A stretch of 64,000 nucleotides of DNA from assembly GCA_963737545.1 (NCBI GenBank), contig CAVTTH010000003.1, positions 868,001 to 932,000 on the forward strand, given 5' to 3'. Below, piece by piece: positions 36,354 to 45,992 of the stretch (position 1 is the first letter of the stretch; the number at the start of each line of letters is the position of its first letter). Source of the DNA: CAVTTH01 sp963737545. Lineage in GTDB: Bacteria > Verrucomicrobiota > Verrucomicrobiia > Chthoniobacterales > UBA10450. The notes below the pieces were generated by a model. That model saw only the letters and a list, made by a program, of their open reading frames with translations, was not told where the DNA came from and ran no database searches. The position numbers and the translations under genes were made by a program.

Positions 36354-37751
36354 CTACCCGTCCGCAACGAACCCCTCGTGTTTCAGCATCGCTTCGTAAG
36401 TGGCGTATTTATACAGATCGCCGAGCGTCGGGTAGTTGAAGCAGGTGCGGTTGAATATTTCCGCTCTGGCATTGGCCATCATCGCGACGAGACCAATGTG
36501 GACGAGCTCCGTCGCTTGCTCGCCGACGACGTGCACGCCAACCAGGCGCATGTCGTCGTGACGAAAGATGAGCTTCAACAATCCATTTTCATCACCGACA
36601 ATTTGCCCGCGGGGGTTATCCATGTAGCGCGCCCGGCCGACAATGTAGGCAATCCCCTTCGACTTCAACGATTCTTCCGTTTCGCCCGCCATGCTGGCCT
36701 CGGGGATGGTGTAAATGCCGGTCGGCAAGATCGGTGCGACGACGTTCTTGTAGTCGCGCCCGCAGGCGACACACATCGCCATGCGCGCCTGTTCCATGCT
36801 GGTCGCAGCGAGGCCGGGCGCACCAATGACATCACCCGCAGCAAAGATGTGCGGCACGTCGGTGCGACAGTGCGCGTCCACCATGAGCAAGCCGCGCTTG
36901 CCGGGCGTAAGACCCGCCGCTGCCAGATTGAGATCCGCCGTATTGCTCTGACGCCCGGCCGCGACGAGCACGTCGCTCACGACCAGGGTCGCACCAGAGG
37001 TAAGTGTTAAGGTGATATCCCCGGTAGGCGGTGCGTCACAACGCGTCACTTTTTCCTTCCAGACAAAATGCACGCCGTCCGCAGTCATCGCGCTCTCGAT
37101 CTTTTCGGAGATTTCGCGGTCGAGAAAACTGAGCAGCGATTCGCGTCCGTCGATCAGGTACACTTCGACACCGAGAGCCGTGAAGGTGCAGGCATATTCC
37201 GCTCCAATTACGCCTGCACCGACGACGGCCAGCTTTTTCGGGAGCGTGGTGATCTTCAGGATTTCGTCCGAATCATGCACACGCGGATGATCGAATGGAA
37301 ACTCGGGCGGACGCACAGGCGAGGAGCCGGTCGCGATCAGAATCGTTTCGCCGCGCAACAACATGTCGGGCGCGACCCGGACAGTGTGCGGATCAACAAA
37401 GCTCGCTGCGCCTTGAAATCGCTCTACTTTGAAGAAGCGAAATTGCCCTTCCCGTCGTTCGCGTTCCTGCCTGACGACGTCATCCTTGTGATGCATGAAA
37501 TCCGGCACTGTTGCCTCGCGCCGGAGAGAAAGATCCACGCCGAAAAGCTTGCGCGAGCGCCAACCCGAAAGGGCGAGCGCGGTTTCGCGCAGCGTCTTGC
37601 TCGGGATCGTGCCGGTGTTGATTCCGGATCCTCCGATCTCGCGGAGCTTCTCAACCAGAGCGACGTGCTTGCCGAAAATCGCCGCGGTATTTGCTCCGCA
37701 AATTCCAGCCGGTCCGCCGCCGATCACTACAACGTCGAACTCCCTGGTCAT
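36354..37751 (-). CDS. sthA: Soluble pyridine nucleotide transhydrogenase (Si-specific)
   Basis: 465 residues. N-terminal FAD motif VVVIGGGPAGICGA; then GGSGINTGTIPSKTLRE, where the two redox cysteines of lipoamide dehydrogenases are replaced, the mark of SthA. A second nucleotide-binding motif is LAVVGAGVIGAEYACTFTAL, and the FAD phosphate region is HIFAAGDVIGAPGLA. The C-terminal interface domain has IHVVGEQATELVHIGL-like residues. It interconverts NADPH and NADH in the cytoplasm to balance redox pools. Convergent with the hydrolase gene. Strong family match by motif. Confidence 0.93.
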   Translation of the reverse strand: MTREFDVVVIGGGPAGICGANTAAIFGKHVALVEKLREIGGSGINTGTIPSKTLRETALALSGWRSRKLFGVDLSLRREATVPDFMHHKDDVVRQERERREGQFRFFKVERFQGAASFVDPHTVRVAPDMLLRGETILIATGSSPVRPPEFPFDHPRVHDSDEILKITTLPKKLAVVGAGVIGAEYACTFTALGVEVYLIDGRESLLSFLDREISEKIESAMTADGVHFVWKEKVTRCDAPPTGDITLTLTSGATLVVSDVLVAAGRQSNTADLNLAAAGLTPGKRGLLMVDAHCRTDVPHIFAAGDVIGAPGLAATSMEQARMAMCVACGRDYKNVVAPILPTGIYTIPEASMAGETEESLKSKGIAYIVGRARYMDNPRGQIVGDENGLLKLIFRHDDMRLVGVHVVGEQATELVHIGLVAMMANARAEIFNRTCFNYPTLGDLYKYATYEAMLKHEGFVADG

Positions 37752-37824
37752 GGACCTGCGCCATCGCGGCGAGTGATGCCCGAATTCATTTGGGCCATGC
37801 TAAAGGCGTGAATACGCTTCGTGC

Positions 37825-38181
37825 TCACTCGGCGAGCCACGCGCGCGCCTCGGATTTGGCCGTTTCCGGAAAAAACTTCACTGGTCCTTTACGAAGACCC
37901 GCGCCCGTGAAGGCCAGCACCTGTGCTTCCCAGCGCGGATTGCCGACGACGGCAATCTTTTCAAAGTCATCGCGATGCTTGAAGAAAAAGTCCGTATCGC
38001 CCCACGCCTCGCCCCGTTCCCAACCGGTAAAGTTTTCCAATAGCACCAGAAGCTTGATTGTTCCGGCGGCGGCTATTTCCACAAACTTCGATTCCGCGGC
38101 ATCGAGTTCGGTTTTTTTCAGCTCACCGCTGACGCGAAGGACGCAAAGGTGAGCATCATGTTGTTCGAGATTAGCACTCAT
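37825..38181 (-). CDS. STAS/SpoIIAA-like (SEC14-type) domain protein
   Basis: 118 residues. Alternating strands and helices with LLVLLENFTGWERGEAWGD, then KIAVVGNPRWEAQVLAF, and a final KFFPETAKSEARAWL. This matches short bacterial STAS/SEC14-like (SpoIIAA-like, DUF3478-type) proteins that bind lipids or hydrophobic ligands. Function unknown. It lies 73 bases upstream of sthA on the same strand and is followed upstream by another small gene. Confidence 0.75.
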   Translation of the reverse strand: MSANLEQHDAHLCVLRVSGELKKTELDAAESKFVEIAAAGTIKLLVLLENFTGWERGEAWGDTDFFFKHRDDFEKIAVVGNPRWEAQVLAFTGAGLRKGPVKFFPETAKSEARAWLAE

Positions 38182-38262
38182 GGATGTATTTGGTTTTGGA
38201 GTTGTTTGAAGAAGGAGCTGTTGCGGGGCGGCGTTCGGGAATCTCGCAATGAACTGCGCGGC

Positions 38263-38592
38263 TCAACGCTTTTCGACGATCTCCTTCAAAGCCGCCAGTC
38301 CTTTCGGCTGCATCGGGCCCATACCGGTTCCTGGCAGGAACCAAATGCCCTTGTTCTTGCCGTGACAGTAGATGATTTGAACGCCGTCATGGGTCGTCGC
38401 GTGATGAAAGGTGTCGCTGGCGTTTTGGGTGATGAAGTCGAAGAACTTGTCCCGCCATGGGTGGTCCATAAGCGGGAAGAGTTCCTGACCGAGTGTCTTC
38501 AACTCCTCGACGCTGATGGTGCGAATGGACGCCGCAATGGCTTTGCGCCGGCTTTCCGTGATTTCATCCATGTTTATTTTTTCGAATGGCAT
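38263..38592 (-). CDS. Small conserved-looking protein, unknown
   Basis: 109 residues from ATG 38592 (MPFEKINMDEITESRRK). The longer frame upstream is Ser/Arg-rich and unlikely. Mostly helical with SVEELKTLGQELFPLMDHPW in the middle and a compact C-terminal half (VQIIYCHGKNKGIWFLPGTG). No family is recognised. Same strand as the STAS-like gene, 81 bases upstream of it. Cytosolic by lack of signal or membrane helices. Confidence 0.6.
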   Translation of the reverse strand: MPFEKINMDEITESRRKAIAASIRTISVEELKTLGQELFPLMDHPWRDKFFDFITQNASDTFHHATTHDGVQIIYCHGKNKGIWFLPGTGMGPMQPKGLAALKEIVEKR

Positions 38593-39072
38593 GATGTTGG
38601 TTTTGGTTGGTGTTGTTGCTGGGTAGTAATGATGGTGTGCAGCGGCTCTTTCAAGTGGCCCACTTCGACGCAGTCGTATCGGTCGAGCCGCCGTGACCCT
38701 GTGAGTCCGGGATGGGCGCGACCGCGAGATCTTCGGACAGAACGTAAGGTTTCCCGACCATTCTATCAAGGAGATCGAGCTCCTGGTGCTGAACGGGCCG
38801 GCGCAATCTTCGCACAGAATTCCTCGAATTTTGCGCTTCATGTATAGAGCGCCCTGCGTGAATGACTGCATGTAAGAATTCGCTGTGCGCGACGAGGCTT
38901 TACAAATAGATTAGGTTACGTGCTTACGGCCCCTCTTTATTCTGGGTTCGTCCTAGCCGTGTGGATGACCGTCTGCCTCAACCCGCGGTTCGGCGGCGAG
39001 ACGACGCCGGGCAAAGCGGCAAAAGGTCCCTAGTCCTCCCCTCAATACTCAACCTCAACCCCAGCAACCAGC
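38593..39072. other. 480-base gap between divergent genes
   Basis: No frame with protein character was found here. The segment begins with a GTTGGTGTTGTTGCTGGG repeat-like stretch and includes AT-rich patches near 38885-38935 that may hold promoters for the PLD gene or for the leftward small genes. Nothing further can be supported. Confidence 0.4.
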
Positions 39073-40629
39073 ATGCTTCCTAGTTACCAACGCTCGATTC
39101 AATGCGTCGGCACATTGCTGGTGATGCTTTCCCTCGGTGCGTGCGGAGGCCTTCCCAAGACCGGCGAGCGCCCCTCTTCCACGGCCCTGAAAAACAACGG
39201 GCGCACGGCGCTGGCGGCGGCGGTGCGTCCGCGTGTTGCAGCGCATCCGGGGCAGTCCGGCCTCCGCACACTTTTGGACGGGCGCGAGGCTCTGGCCGCG
39301 CGGCTGGCCCTGGCGGATGCGGCGCAACGCAGTCTCGACGTGCAGTATTTCATCTGGAACAAGGACATGTCGGGTAAGGTCCTTCTTGAGCATCTGTTCC
39401 GGGCGGCCGACCGCGGTGTGCGCGTGCGTCTGTTGCTCGACGATCTCGGCGTCATGCCCGGCGACGACGAACTGCTCGCCATCGACAGTCATCCGAACAT
39501 CGAGGTGCGGATGTTCAACCCCGTGGCCCTGCGTTCGCCCCGGTTGCTCGGCATGATCGCCGACTTCGGGCGCATCAATAAACGGATGCACAACAAGTCG
39601 TTCACGGCCGACGGGCAGGTCTCCATCGTCGGCGGCCGCAATATCGGCGATGAATATTTCGAGGCGCATACGGTGATGAATTTTGCCGATTTCGACGTGG
39701 CGGTCATCGGGCCGGTGGTGAAGGAGGTGTCCGACCAATTCGATCTTTATTGGAATAACCAGTCGGCGATTCCGATCGCCGCGCTGGCGCGACAAAACAC
39801 GACGCCTGAGCAGTTGGCCGCGAAGCGGGCAGCGCTCATCGCATACCACGAAACGGCGGCTGATTCTGCCTACGCGCAGAGCCTGCGCGACAGTGAATTT
39901 GCCCGGCAACTCAGGAATCGAAACGTTCCCTACTACTGGGGAAAGGCCACGATCGTGGAAGACCATCCGGACAAGGTGGTCACCTCCGCCGGCAAGACGG
40001 AGACGCATCTCGCCCCGCAGCTTCGTGAGGTCGTCGATAAGACGAAGCGCGAGCTGTTCCTCGTCTCGCCTTACTTCGTGCCGGGGAAGCAGGGCGTCGA
40101 GCTTCTGTCCGGCGTGCGCCAGCGCGGCGCGCGGGTTGTTGTGATCACCAATTCGCTGGCTTCCACGGACGGGGTACCGGTCCACTCCAAATACCAGCTC
40201 TATCGCAAGGCGCTGGTCGAGGCTGGCGTCGAACTCTATGAGATCAAGCCGACCGCCGGCGCCCAGCTCAAGCGCCGCTTTCGCGAACCGGCCGGATCGA
40301 GCACTGGCGGCTTGCATGCGAAGACGTTTACCTTCGATCGCCGGATTGGTTTCATCGGCTCCTACAATCTCGATCCGCGCTCGAGCAAACTGAATACGGA
40401 AATGGGTGTGCTCTTCAACTGTCCGGCCCTGGCGAGGCGTCTGCCGGAAACGACCGAGCGCGAGCTCTCTCGGAACGCATATCGTGTGGAACTCGATGGC
40501 AAGCGCCTCATCTGGGTGACGCGCGAGGGCGACAAGGAAGTGCGCTATCACTCCGAGCCCGACGCGAACCTCATGAAACGCATCAAGGCCCAAGTGATAA
40601 GCTGGCTGCCGATCGAGTGGTTGCTCTGA
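39073..40629 (+). CDS. Phospholipase D-family lipoprotein (cardiolipin synthase-like)
   Basis: 518 residues with a lipoprotein signal (CVGTLLVMLSLGACGG). Two HKD motifs are present: HNKSFTADGQVSIVGGRN (first) and HAKTFTFDRRIGFIGSYN (second), each with H-x-K-x4-D. The length and order (ADRGVRVRLLLDDLG before HKD1) fit the ClsC/YmdC type, which makes cardiolipin or transfers phosphatidyl groups at the membrane. The next gene, DUF5329, follows after 30 bases on the same strand. Substrate (cardiolipin synthesis versus other PLD reaction) is not settled by sequence. Confidence 0.87.
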   Translation: MLPSYQRSIQCVGTLLVMLSLGACGGLPKTGERPSSTALKNNGRTALAAAVRPRVAAHPGQSGLRTLLDGREALAARLALADAAQRSLDVQYFIWNKDMSGKVLLEHLFRAADRGVRVRLLLDDLGVMPGDDELLAIDSHPNIEVRMFNPVALRSPRLLGMIADFGRINKRMHNKSFTADGQVSIVGGRNIGDEYFEAHTVMNFADFDVAVIGPVVKEVSDQFDLYWNNQSAIPIAALARQNTTPEQLAAKRAALIAYHETAADSAYAQSLRDSEFARQLRNRNVPYYWGKATIVEDHPDKVVTSAGKTETHLAPQLREVVDKTKRELFLVSPYFVPGKQGVELLSGVRQRGARVVVITNSLASTDGVPVHSKYQLYRKALVEAGVELYEIKPTAGAQLKRRFREPAGSSTGGLHAKTFTFDRRIGFIGSYNLDPRSSKLNTEMGVLFNCPALARRLPETTERELSRNAYRVELDGKRLIWVTREGDKEVRYHSEPDANLMKRIKAQVISWLPIEWLL

Positions 40630-40659
40630 GCATCGCGCCCAAACCAACACGTCGATTTC

Positions 40660-41019
40660 ATGCGCCAGCTTTTCGTTTCCATCTTTACCTTGCTCCTCAC
40701 CACCGCGATCGCATTGGCACTGGATCGGCAGGCGAAGGCGCAAATCAACGAGTTGATTTCCTACGGCGGGACATCCGGCGTTCGCTTCATTCGCAACGGC
40801 GCGGAGTATTCCGGAGCCGAGGGTGCGCAGCATCTGCGCGACAAACTCGCGAAAGCCGATGACCGCGTGAAGACGACCGATGACGTCATCGCCGGAATTG
40901 CCAGCACGAGTTATAGCTCCGGCAAACCCTACCTGGTGAAATTCGCGGATGGCCAAACGCAGTCCACCGGCGATTGGTTGAAGGCGCATCTGGCCGGGAC
41001 ACGGAGGAGCAAAAAGTGA
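40660..41019 (+). CDS. DUF5329-family exported protein
   Basis: 119 residues with a signal peptide (MRQLFVSIFTLLLTTAIALA). The mature part, KAQINELISYGGTSGVRFIR, NGAEYSGAEGAQHLRDKLAK and SSGKPYLVKFADGQ, follows the DUF5329 pattern of small periplasmic proteins. Often found next to PLD-type genes in other bacteria, as here (30 bases after the PLD lipoprotein stop). Function unknown. Confidence 0.8.
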   Translation: MRQLFVSIFTLLLTTAIALALDRQAKAQINELISYGGTSGVRFIRNGAEYSGAEGAQHLRDKLAKADDRVKTTDDVIAGIASTSYSSGKPYLVKFADGQTQSTGDWLKAHLAGTRRSKK

Positions 41020-41182
41020 ACGCCGATTCGTTGGCTCGGCGAATCGTCTGTGCTGGACCGGCGGAAGGCGCATCGACTGGAGGTGCTCTTCGGATGCGTC
41101 GTTAGGCCGCCGGTGAGCTGGCAAATGTCGAACGTCTGGCTGGTCCAACCACCGGCGGAGCCGGCCGAACCCGCGTGATCGA

Positions 41183-44131
41183 TTACTCGTCCCGAAGCAC
41201 CTTGCCTGGGAGTTCGATCAAACCCTTCACCGCTCTGCCGTCTTCGTTCTCCGCCTCCCTCTCTGCCCTGGTGGTTTTCTTCGGGGGGTTGATGATCGGG
41301 TGAAAGCGTGGCAGACCATTGAGGCTCCAGCGCACGCCACCCACCGGGCCTTCGCCTTTGAATTCCAGTAGCCAGGTGAGCAAGACCGTGACGAGCCCGG
41401 GGAGTCTCCGCAGCCTCCCCCTCGCGGTGAGCTCAGTGTATTCGCGTGCAAGATCGACGGCGCCACTCGCTTCGACGAGGGCCTGCTCGCTAACGAGTTT
41501 CAACTCCTCGAGATACAGGGAGCTGCCCGCGATCCGATGATTCACGGTCATCGTGGATGGTTCATCCTTGTGAAATCCTGGCGCCAGTATCCCGAACACG
41601 CGATACAGCGGACCGACAATCGGCATGCGACAGAACTCCGCCTCGTCGATGCTCAGCGCACCTGAACCGGCGAGCGACGGCAGATCAAATTTACCGCTCC
41701 CCTTCCAATCGCATTGCACGACACCAGGCTCCGGATGAGTGCCGCCAAAACTGCTGATGATCGATTGCAGTCGGGCGTCCTTGATTGTGAACTGCGTTTC
41801 GAATCGCGGTTTGTTCCTCTCCGAAGGCAGATAGACCAGTGCCCTCGGCACATTGAGGCTGCCCTCCCAGAGGCCCGCCTTGAGGTCCGAGATCGACACC
41901 ACCTGCTTCTCTGCCCGCACTGAAAAAGTCGGTTTCTGCAGTGCGACTTTTGTTTTGCCGCTCGCATAGAAGAGGTCACCACCGAGTGCCACATCGCCAT
42001 GCCAGCGGAAGTTCTCAGGGTGGTCCACCGGGATCTCTCCCGCAGCGCTCATTCGCCAGTCGCCGTTCCAGTTCAACCGAACAACACGAGGCTGCTTTTG
42101 ACCCGCGCTAAAGCTCTTCCTGACTGATCGCGGCTGCGCACCGTTGACTGAGAGCTGCGTTTCGAGTCGTACCTTCTTCTCCTTGGAAGGCAGAAGGACC
42201 TTCATCTTCGGCATATTGAGGCTCCCCTCCCAGAGGCCCGCCTTGAAATCGGAGACGGTCACCACCTGCTCTTCCGCGCCGACGGAAAAGGTCGGTTTCT
42301 GCAGTGCGATGCTTGTTTGGCCGCTTGCATAGACGAAGTCGCCATCGAGCGCCGCATCACCATTCCAGCGGAAGTGCTCAGGCTGATCCATGGGGATTTC
42401 TGCCGTCCCGCTGATTCGCCAGGCGCCCTTCGAGTTCAATGGAATAACAGCAGGCTGCTTCCGAGCTTCGCTAAGACTGTTGATGATCGATTGCAGCCGG
42501 GAGCCGTTGAGTGTGAGCTGCGTTTCGATTCGCAGCTTCTTCTCCCTCGAGAGCAGAGGACCTGCAACCTCGCCACATCGAGACTTCCATCCCAGAGGCC
42601 CGCCTTGAGATCGGAGATCGTCATCGCCTGCTCCTCCCCGCGCACTGAAAAAGTCGGCTTCTTCAGTGCGATGTTTGTTTCCCCGCGCGCATAAACAAGG
42701 TCGCCATCGAGCGCCGCGTCGCCATTCCAGCGAAAGTTCTCAGGGTGATCCATCGGGATCTCTCCCGCACCGCTGATTCGCCAGGCGCCGTTCCAGTCCA
42801 ACGGAATCAAACCAGGTTGCTTCCGACCTTCGCTAAAAATATTGATGATCGATTGCAATCGCACGCCGTCGAGTTTGAGCTGCGCTTGGAATCGCAGTTT
42901 CTTCTCCTTCGAGGGCAGATGGACCTGCAATTTCGCCACATCGAGACTTCCTTCCCAGAGGCCCGCCTTGAGATCGGAGATGGTCACCACGTGCTCTTCC
43001 ACGCGCACCGAAAAAGTCGGCTTCTGCAGTGAGACGTTTGTTTCGCCCGCGCGCATAAACAAGGTCGCCATCGAGCGCCATGTCGCCATGCCAGCGGAAG
43101 CTCTCAGGCTGATCCACCGGGATCTCTCCCGCACCACTGACTCGCCAGGCGCCGCTGGTGCTTGCCGCGGACAAACTCCCGACGGCATCCGGCATCATGG
43201 CGCGTGCGAGTGATAGCAGGTCGATCCCCGAATTACACTCGCTGATGCGGATGACACGACGGGCGGAATCGAATGTCCCGGCGAGCTCCGCTTTCCGGCT
43301 CCCATGGCCGATGCGGATATGATCGATGTCGATTGGTGCATTCTCCTTGCCGAGGGGGATCTTCACAGCCGCCTGCACGAAATCCCACTTCTGCCCCCGC
43401 CATTGAAACTTCGAGCCATCAAACGTCATCGTGAGACTTATGCCGCTGCTGTCCGGAAGCGAACGCAGTTCCATCCTCATCACCGGTTCATCCTTCTCCG
43501 GCTGAAACTGCAGCCACTGCTTCCACGACTCCAGCCGGTCGAGATTCACATCGCGGAACAAGCCCTCGCTCCTCGCCGCTTGTCTCAATGCGGCGACCGC
43601 CTTGGCATTTCCGGCTGGGGCTGCCTCCACCAACGCGCCTTTCACTTCGATGCGCAACCCCTGCAGGCTCGCATGAAACTCGCGCAGATCCGTCCTGCCC
43701 GGCTGGATGAGCAATAGCACCTGCAGGTGATCGAGTCTCGTCTCAGCCGCTCCGCTTCCGAGCAGGAGCTGTGTATCCGCCGCCTTGAAGTCCACCTTGT
43801 CCCAGCGAGTCCATGACGGGTCGCCTCTCCTCGCATTCACAAGGTCAAGCAGTGCCAGTCGGTCGTGCTTCGCGGCATCACGATACACAGCCAGCCCATG
43901 CAGCTGGATTCCTGCTCCCGGCACCCAGTCGGCGGATTTCCAAGCGATGAAAACGCCCTCCTCTGAAAACCGCTCACCGAGCTTGCGCGCAAAAAACTCT
44001 CCGATCTGTGGTCGGGCGAAGAAAAAACCGGCAACCGCGACGACCAGGGCGATCGCAACCAAACCGAGCAATATCCACAAACAACCACGGCGGCGCGCCG
44101 GGGGCCGCAAATGAGGCAGGAGGTTGCTCAT
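41183..44131 (-). pseudogene. AsmA-like membrane protein with four ~104-residue tandem repeats, broken by two compensating one-base indels
   Basis: From ATG 44131: a hydrophobic anchor (LWILLGLVAIALVVAVAGFF), an N-terminal domain to about residue 330, four tandem repeats of about 104 residues (each GAWRISGAGEIPMDHPENFR, then PTFSV and ISDLKAGLWEGSL), and a C-terminal AsmA-type domain (LPSLAGSGALSIDEAEFC). The span is exactly 983 codons. Aligning repeats 1 and 2 by eye shows one extra base near 43045 and one base missing near 42557, and between them the frame is shifted and meets a stop at 42833. Away from that stretch both halves share one frame. AsmA-family proteins move phospholipids between membranes; the repeated segment is unusual for them. 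Either a damaged gene or assembly indels in a repeat. Confidence 0.7.
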
Positions 44132-44236
44132 ACTATCTAATACTACCTAACCGCGCGCGACCGAACCAAGACTTACTGAATGTCTATCCTTTATTCAGAA
44201 AAGGGATGCGCGCATCGGGGGGGCACGGCGGTTCGC

Positions 44237-45175
44237 TCAGTAGCCGCCTCCCCAACGGTATTGCCACGCGATGCCGAAGACTTTGAAGTCGTGGTCGCGA
44301 TGTGCGTTATAACCAGTGATGGCGTAGAACTTCACGGAATGATGACGCGTCACGGGCACCGCGAAGGTCGTGCCGAAGCGCGCGCCTTGCTGCCGATCGT
44401 CGTTTTCCACGCCATCGACAGTCGTGCGCCCGCCGGCGTAATAACCGGCGCTGAGCGCCAGCCAGCAACCAGGCTTGAAAGTATAGCTGAGGCCCGCCTG
44501 AGCAGCGTAGAGCGGCGCCACTTCGCGCGTCCTACCGCCGAGGAAGTCGCCGTTGTCGGTGTAGAAAGTGATGCCGGGGGTGAATTCGAGCGTCCAGGGA
44601 CCGAGCGCTTTCGAGAAGCCGATCTCGGGTTTGAAGGACCAGCGATTGCTGCCCATGTTCACGAGCTTGTCCGCGTCGTACTGGCCGAGCGGCGCGATCA
44701 CACGCAGACTCGCACCGAGGATGAAATTCTGCCGGTAGTTCTTAAACTCCGCCGCTGTCAGCGCGGGCGCGCCGATGAAGTTTATCGAGAACCGGAACGC
44801 CGGATCGGCCAAGCCGGTGACAAACCGTTCGTGCGGCAGGCCAAAGACGAGTCCCTTCGCGTAGAGCGAGCCGGCGGGCACAATCACGTCGAACTTTGCC
44901 GACTTGCCCATTATATTGAGCGTCGTGGCAAAGGCGAAGATGCCGAGATGCGAGTCGTTAGTCACGTTGTCGAGCGGCAACGACGGATCAGTGAGGACGC
45001 TGCCATTGGCGTAGGCGTAACCGGCAATGAGGAAATTGAGTCCAGTCGGCGAGTTGCTGTAAGCCCGCGGTTCGAGGTCCTGCGCATGAACTACCGAGCA
45101 GAGCAAGACCACGGTGAGAGCGACTGCGGCGGCGGTGAAATGATGCACGATTTTCCTGCCTATCATGAGGGCCAC
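44237..45175 (-). CDS. Outer-membrane beta-barrel protein (Phenol_MetA_deg-like)
   Basis: 312 residues, signal peptide ending at CSVVHAQD. Beta-strand-rich with repeated aromatic residues and Gly turns (GLNFLIAGYAYANGSVL, ISFKPEIGFSKAL-like), and a C-terminal strand FGIAWQYRWGGGY ending in Tyr. This fits the MetA-pathway/transporter superfamily of outer-membrane proteins, which are commonly next to BASS or aromatic-compound genes. The ATG at 45175 or 45166 (MIGRK) may be the start. It lies upstream of the AsmA-like gene on the same strand. Confidence 0.72.
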   Translation of the reverse strand: MALMIGRKIVHHFTAAAVALTVVLLCSVVHAQDLEPRAYSNSPTGLNFLIAGYAYANGSVLTDPSLPLDNVTNDSHLGIFAFATTLNIMGKSAKFDVIVPAGSLYAKGLVFGLPHERFVTGLADPAFRFSINFIGAPALTAAEFKNYRQNFILGASLRVIAPLGQYDADKLVNMGSNRWSFKPEIGFSKALGPWTLEFTPGITFYTDNGDFLGGRTREVAPLYAAQAGLSYTFKPGCWLALSAGYYAGGRTTVDGVENDDRQQGARFGTTFAVPVTRHHSVKFYAITGYNAHRDHDFKVFGIAWQYRWGGGY

Positions 45176-45240
45176 AGATCAGTCGAACCTGAATGCGCCT
45201 CACCTGAAGATTGGGCGTTGCCTACATCAGTTGGACGAAT

Positions 45241-45924
45241 TCAATTCAGCTGTTGGTCCTGCCCAATGTCGTCATTTTGGCAGCAACGCCGTCCGCACAA
45301 CGGCAAATACGAAAACCGCCACAGCAAACACAAACGCGATGACGCGCACGCGCTTCTGCTCGAACTTGTCCACGGCGTTGGCAAAAAAAGCATCGTCGCA
45401 AAGAGCACGGTATTCGCGAGGTACTGCCCCGACGTATTGCCTGCCCGGCGAGCTTCCAGAAGGTTATTCGCGGCTTTCGCGCTCAGCTCGGCAGCCTCAC
45501 GCGAGCCGCGCGACTCGTAGAGGTTCGGCACGAAGGGATGCGGATCGGCCTTTGGATTTTCAAAAGGTTTCTGCGCAAGCCAGGCATCATAGGCCCTCCG
45601 GACATCGGGCGGGAAACGTTCAACATAGAAATTCGCGAGTTTCTCGTTTCCCGCCTCCTGCGCGGCGAGCATTTGCATGAACATCGCGGAGTGAATCGTG
45701 GCCGACTGCATCCCTTGCAAAGTCAAAACGCCGGCGCGACGCTCCAGAGCATTGTATTCATTCATCAGCCGATTGCTCTGGCGGGTCCAGGCCGCCGATT
45801 TGTAAGAACACCACGCTGTGCCAAGCGTTGCCAAAGCCATCAGCACAGCGGTGACGGGTTCGACCCATCGCTTCCTTGGCGATTCCTTACTTGCCGTGAC
45901 TTGAGGGTCAGAGGGTTTCTCCAT
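45241..45924 (-). CDS. Membrane protein with a homopolymer frameshift near its C-terminus
   Basis: 227 residues as read. An N-terminal helix (VEPVTAVLMALATLGTAWCS) is followed by a helical domain (NEYNALERRAGVLTLQGMQS). The C-terminus after VLFATMLF reads LPTPWTSSSRSACASSRL, a poor sequence, because a run of seven T on this strand (positions 45383-45389, A on the plus strand) ends the good frame. With eight T it becomes FFANAVDKFEQKRVRVIAFV and a clean second membrane helix to a stop at 45272-45274. So the true protein is probably about 217 residues, with two helices. Family not recognised. Natural slippage or a sequencing homopolymer error are both possible. Confidence 0.65.
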   Translation of the reverse strand: MEKPSDPQVTASKESPRKRWVEPVTAVLMALATLGTAWCSYKSAAWTRQSNRLMNEYNALERRAGVLTLQGMQSATIHSAMFMQMLAAQEAGNEKLANFYVERFPPDVRRAYDAWLAQKPFENPKADPHPFVPNLYESRGSREAAELSAKAANNLLEARRAGNTSGQYLANTVLFATMLFLPTPWTSSSRSACASSRLCLLWRFSYLPLCGRRCCQNDDIGQDQQLN

Positions 45925-45992
45925 GGTGAACTAGTCAGGGAAGCATCATGTTTCTGTCCTGCCGTCGCCCACAGGTCCATCGGACTTTGGTC

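Noticed and set aside
39055..41148. Long 697-codon open frame opposite the PLD and DUF5329 genes
   Set aside because: It is antisense to two genes with clear catalytic motifs, and its peptide is Arg/His-rich without any fold signature: a GC-driven shadow.
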